Assembly (NCBI GenBank): GCA_046484585.1
Contig: JAWOIQ010000019.1
Location: forward strand, 1 to 5,527
Source: JAGXFP01 sp046484585
Lineage (GTDB): Bacteria > Desulfobacterota > Desulfobulbia > Desulfobulbales > JAGXFP01
Direction of reading: 5' to 3'
Length of the DNA stretch: 5,527 bases
Below are positions 5,183 through 5,527 of this stretch, piece after piece. How positions within the stretch are numbered: the stretch's first letter is position 1; every line of letters begins with the position of its first letter. The position numbers and the translations under genes are program-made. A model generated the notes under the pieces. The model searched no databases and had not been told where the DNA came from. It saw nothing but the letters and a program-made list of their open reading frames with translations.

Positions 5183-5527
5183 GACTTAACTGTTTGGAGT
5201 TCGGGGGCGCAATCGACAACCCGTGAAGCATTGAAACAATGGTCGCCGATCATCCTCCTTAAACACGATGAAGACAAAACGCCTCGGATTAGGTTTATTC
5301 CTTACAATTAAAAAATGTTACAAGAATAAAGATTTGCCCCTCTTGATTATCATTCGCTCTTCCCATTTTCGGCATTGGTTATTCCCAAGTCTTTGAAAAA
5401 GCAGCTGGACAAGGCCCATCACTACTGTTAAAAATACTTATTTTCTTTTTCCAGAAGGCTAGATCCTCTTGAGATCGGCATAGGTTTTTGTTTATGTTCC
5501 GCGATTATAAGCCAGCTCGCAATTCGT
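5183..5527. other. AT-rich intergenic stretch, no gene recognised
   Basis: The last ~345 bases contain no ORF with recognisable family features on either strand. GC falls from roughly 60-65% in the genes to about 38% over 5281-5527 (hand count). There is a tiny inverted repeat CATTG/CAATG (around 5229-5241) and runs of A and T. I see no tRNA, transposase fragment or direct repeat. It most likely contains the regulatory region of a gene beyond the window, or DNA of different origin. Confidence 0.55.
5406..5434 (+). promoter_or_regulatory. Weak candidate promoter in the AT-rich tail
   Basis: TGGACA (5406-5411, five of six matches to TTGACA) is followed after 17 bases by TAAAAA (5429-5434, four of six matches) with an upstream TGT that could serve as an extended -10. 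It would drive a gene starting beyond 5527. AT-rich DNA gives such matches easily. Confidence 0.2.

Noticed and set aside
5111..5311. 66-codon ORF (GTG start) overlapping the end of the second regulator
   Set aside because: No ribosome site or family features, and it runs through the GC-rich hairpin and into AT-rich sequence.
5344..5356. TTGATTATCATTC as a Fur-like box
   Set aside because: Only about half of the Fur palindrome is present, and such matches are common in AT-rich DNA.
5268..5396. 42-codon ORF beginning MKTKRLGLGLFLT
   Set aside because: The start resembles a signal peptide, but the upstream CCTCCTT is the complement of a ribosome site, the rest is not signal-like, and it is short in AT-rich DNA.

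Overview
The window carries a non-cyanobacterial Kai (clock-type) signalling locus, all on the + strand. It is GC-rich: one coding line I counted is about 65% GC, while the last ~250 bases are about 38% by hand count. No marker fixes the taxon. The gene order kaiC-kaiB-kaiB-PAS histidine kinase, and a C-terminal Cys-cluster domain of a type I associate with Desulfuromonas/Geobacter-like bacteria, suggest a Desulfuromonadota (deltaproteobacterial) relative. That placement is inference.

Region 1 (1-3830) is a tight four-gene operon. It holds a 5'-truncated kaiC (late CI domain, complete CII ATPase/kinase domain, and a roughly 100-residue charged coiled-coil tail), two different kaiB genes in tandem, and a soluble histidine kinase with two PAS domains. 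Junctions are a 1-base overlap (kaiC/kaiB1), an 8-base gap (kaiB1/kaiB2) and an 8-base overlap (kaiB2/kinase), so translational coupling is likely. No kaiA is visible.

Region 2 (3831-4007) is a short intergenic stretch. A good sigma-70-like promoter overlaps the kinase stop codon. About 90 bases downstream is a strong intrinsic terminator, which sits only about 20-30 bases before the next start codon. This arrangement looks like an attenuated leader RNA or a small RNA. The plain alternative is that the hairpin simply ends the kai operon.

Region 3 (4008-5114) holds two response regulators. The first is a stand-alone receiver of the Rcp1 type. The second is a receiver joined through a helical linker to a small Cys/His-rich domain. 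Neither has a DNA-binding domain. A plausible flow is KaiC/KaiB state and PAS-sensed signal to the kinase, then to the receivers, but the Kai-to-kinase link is inferred from gene order only.

Region 4 (5115-5527) is non-coding as far as I can see. A GC-rich hairpin follows the last gene, then AT-rich sequence with at most a weak promoter for something beyond the window.
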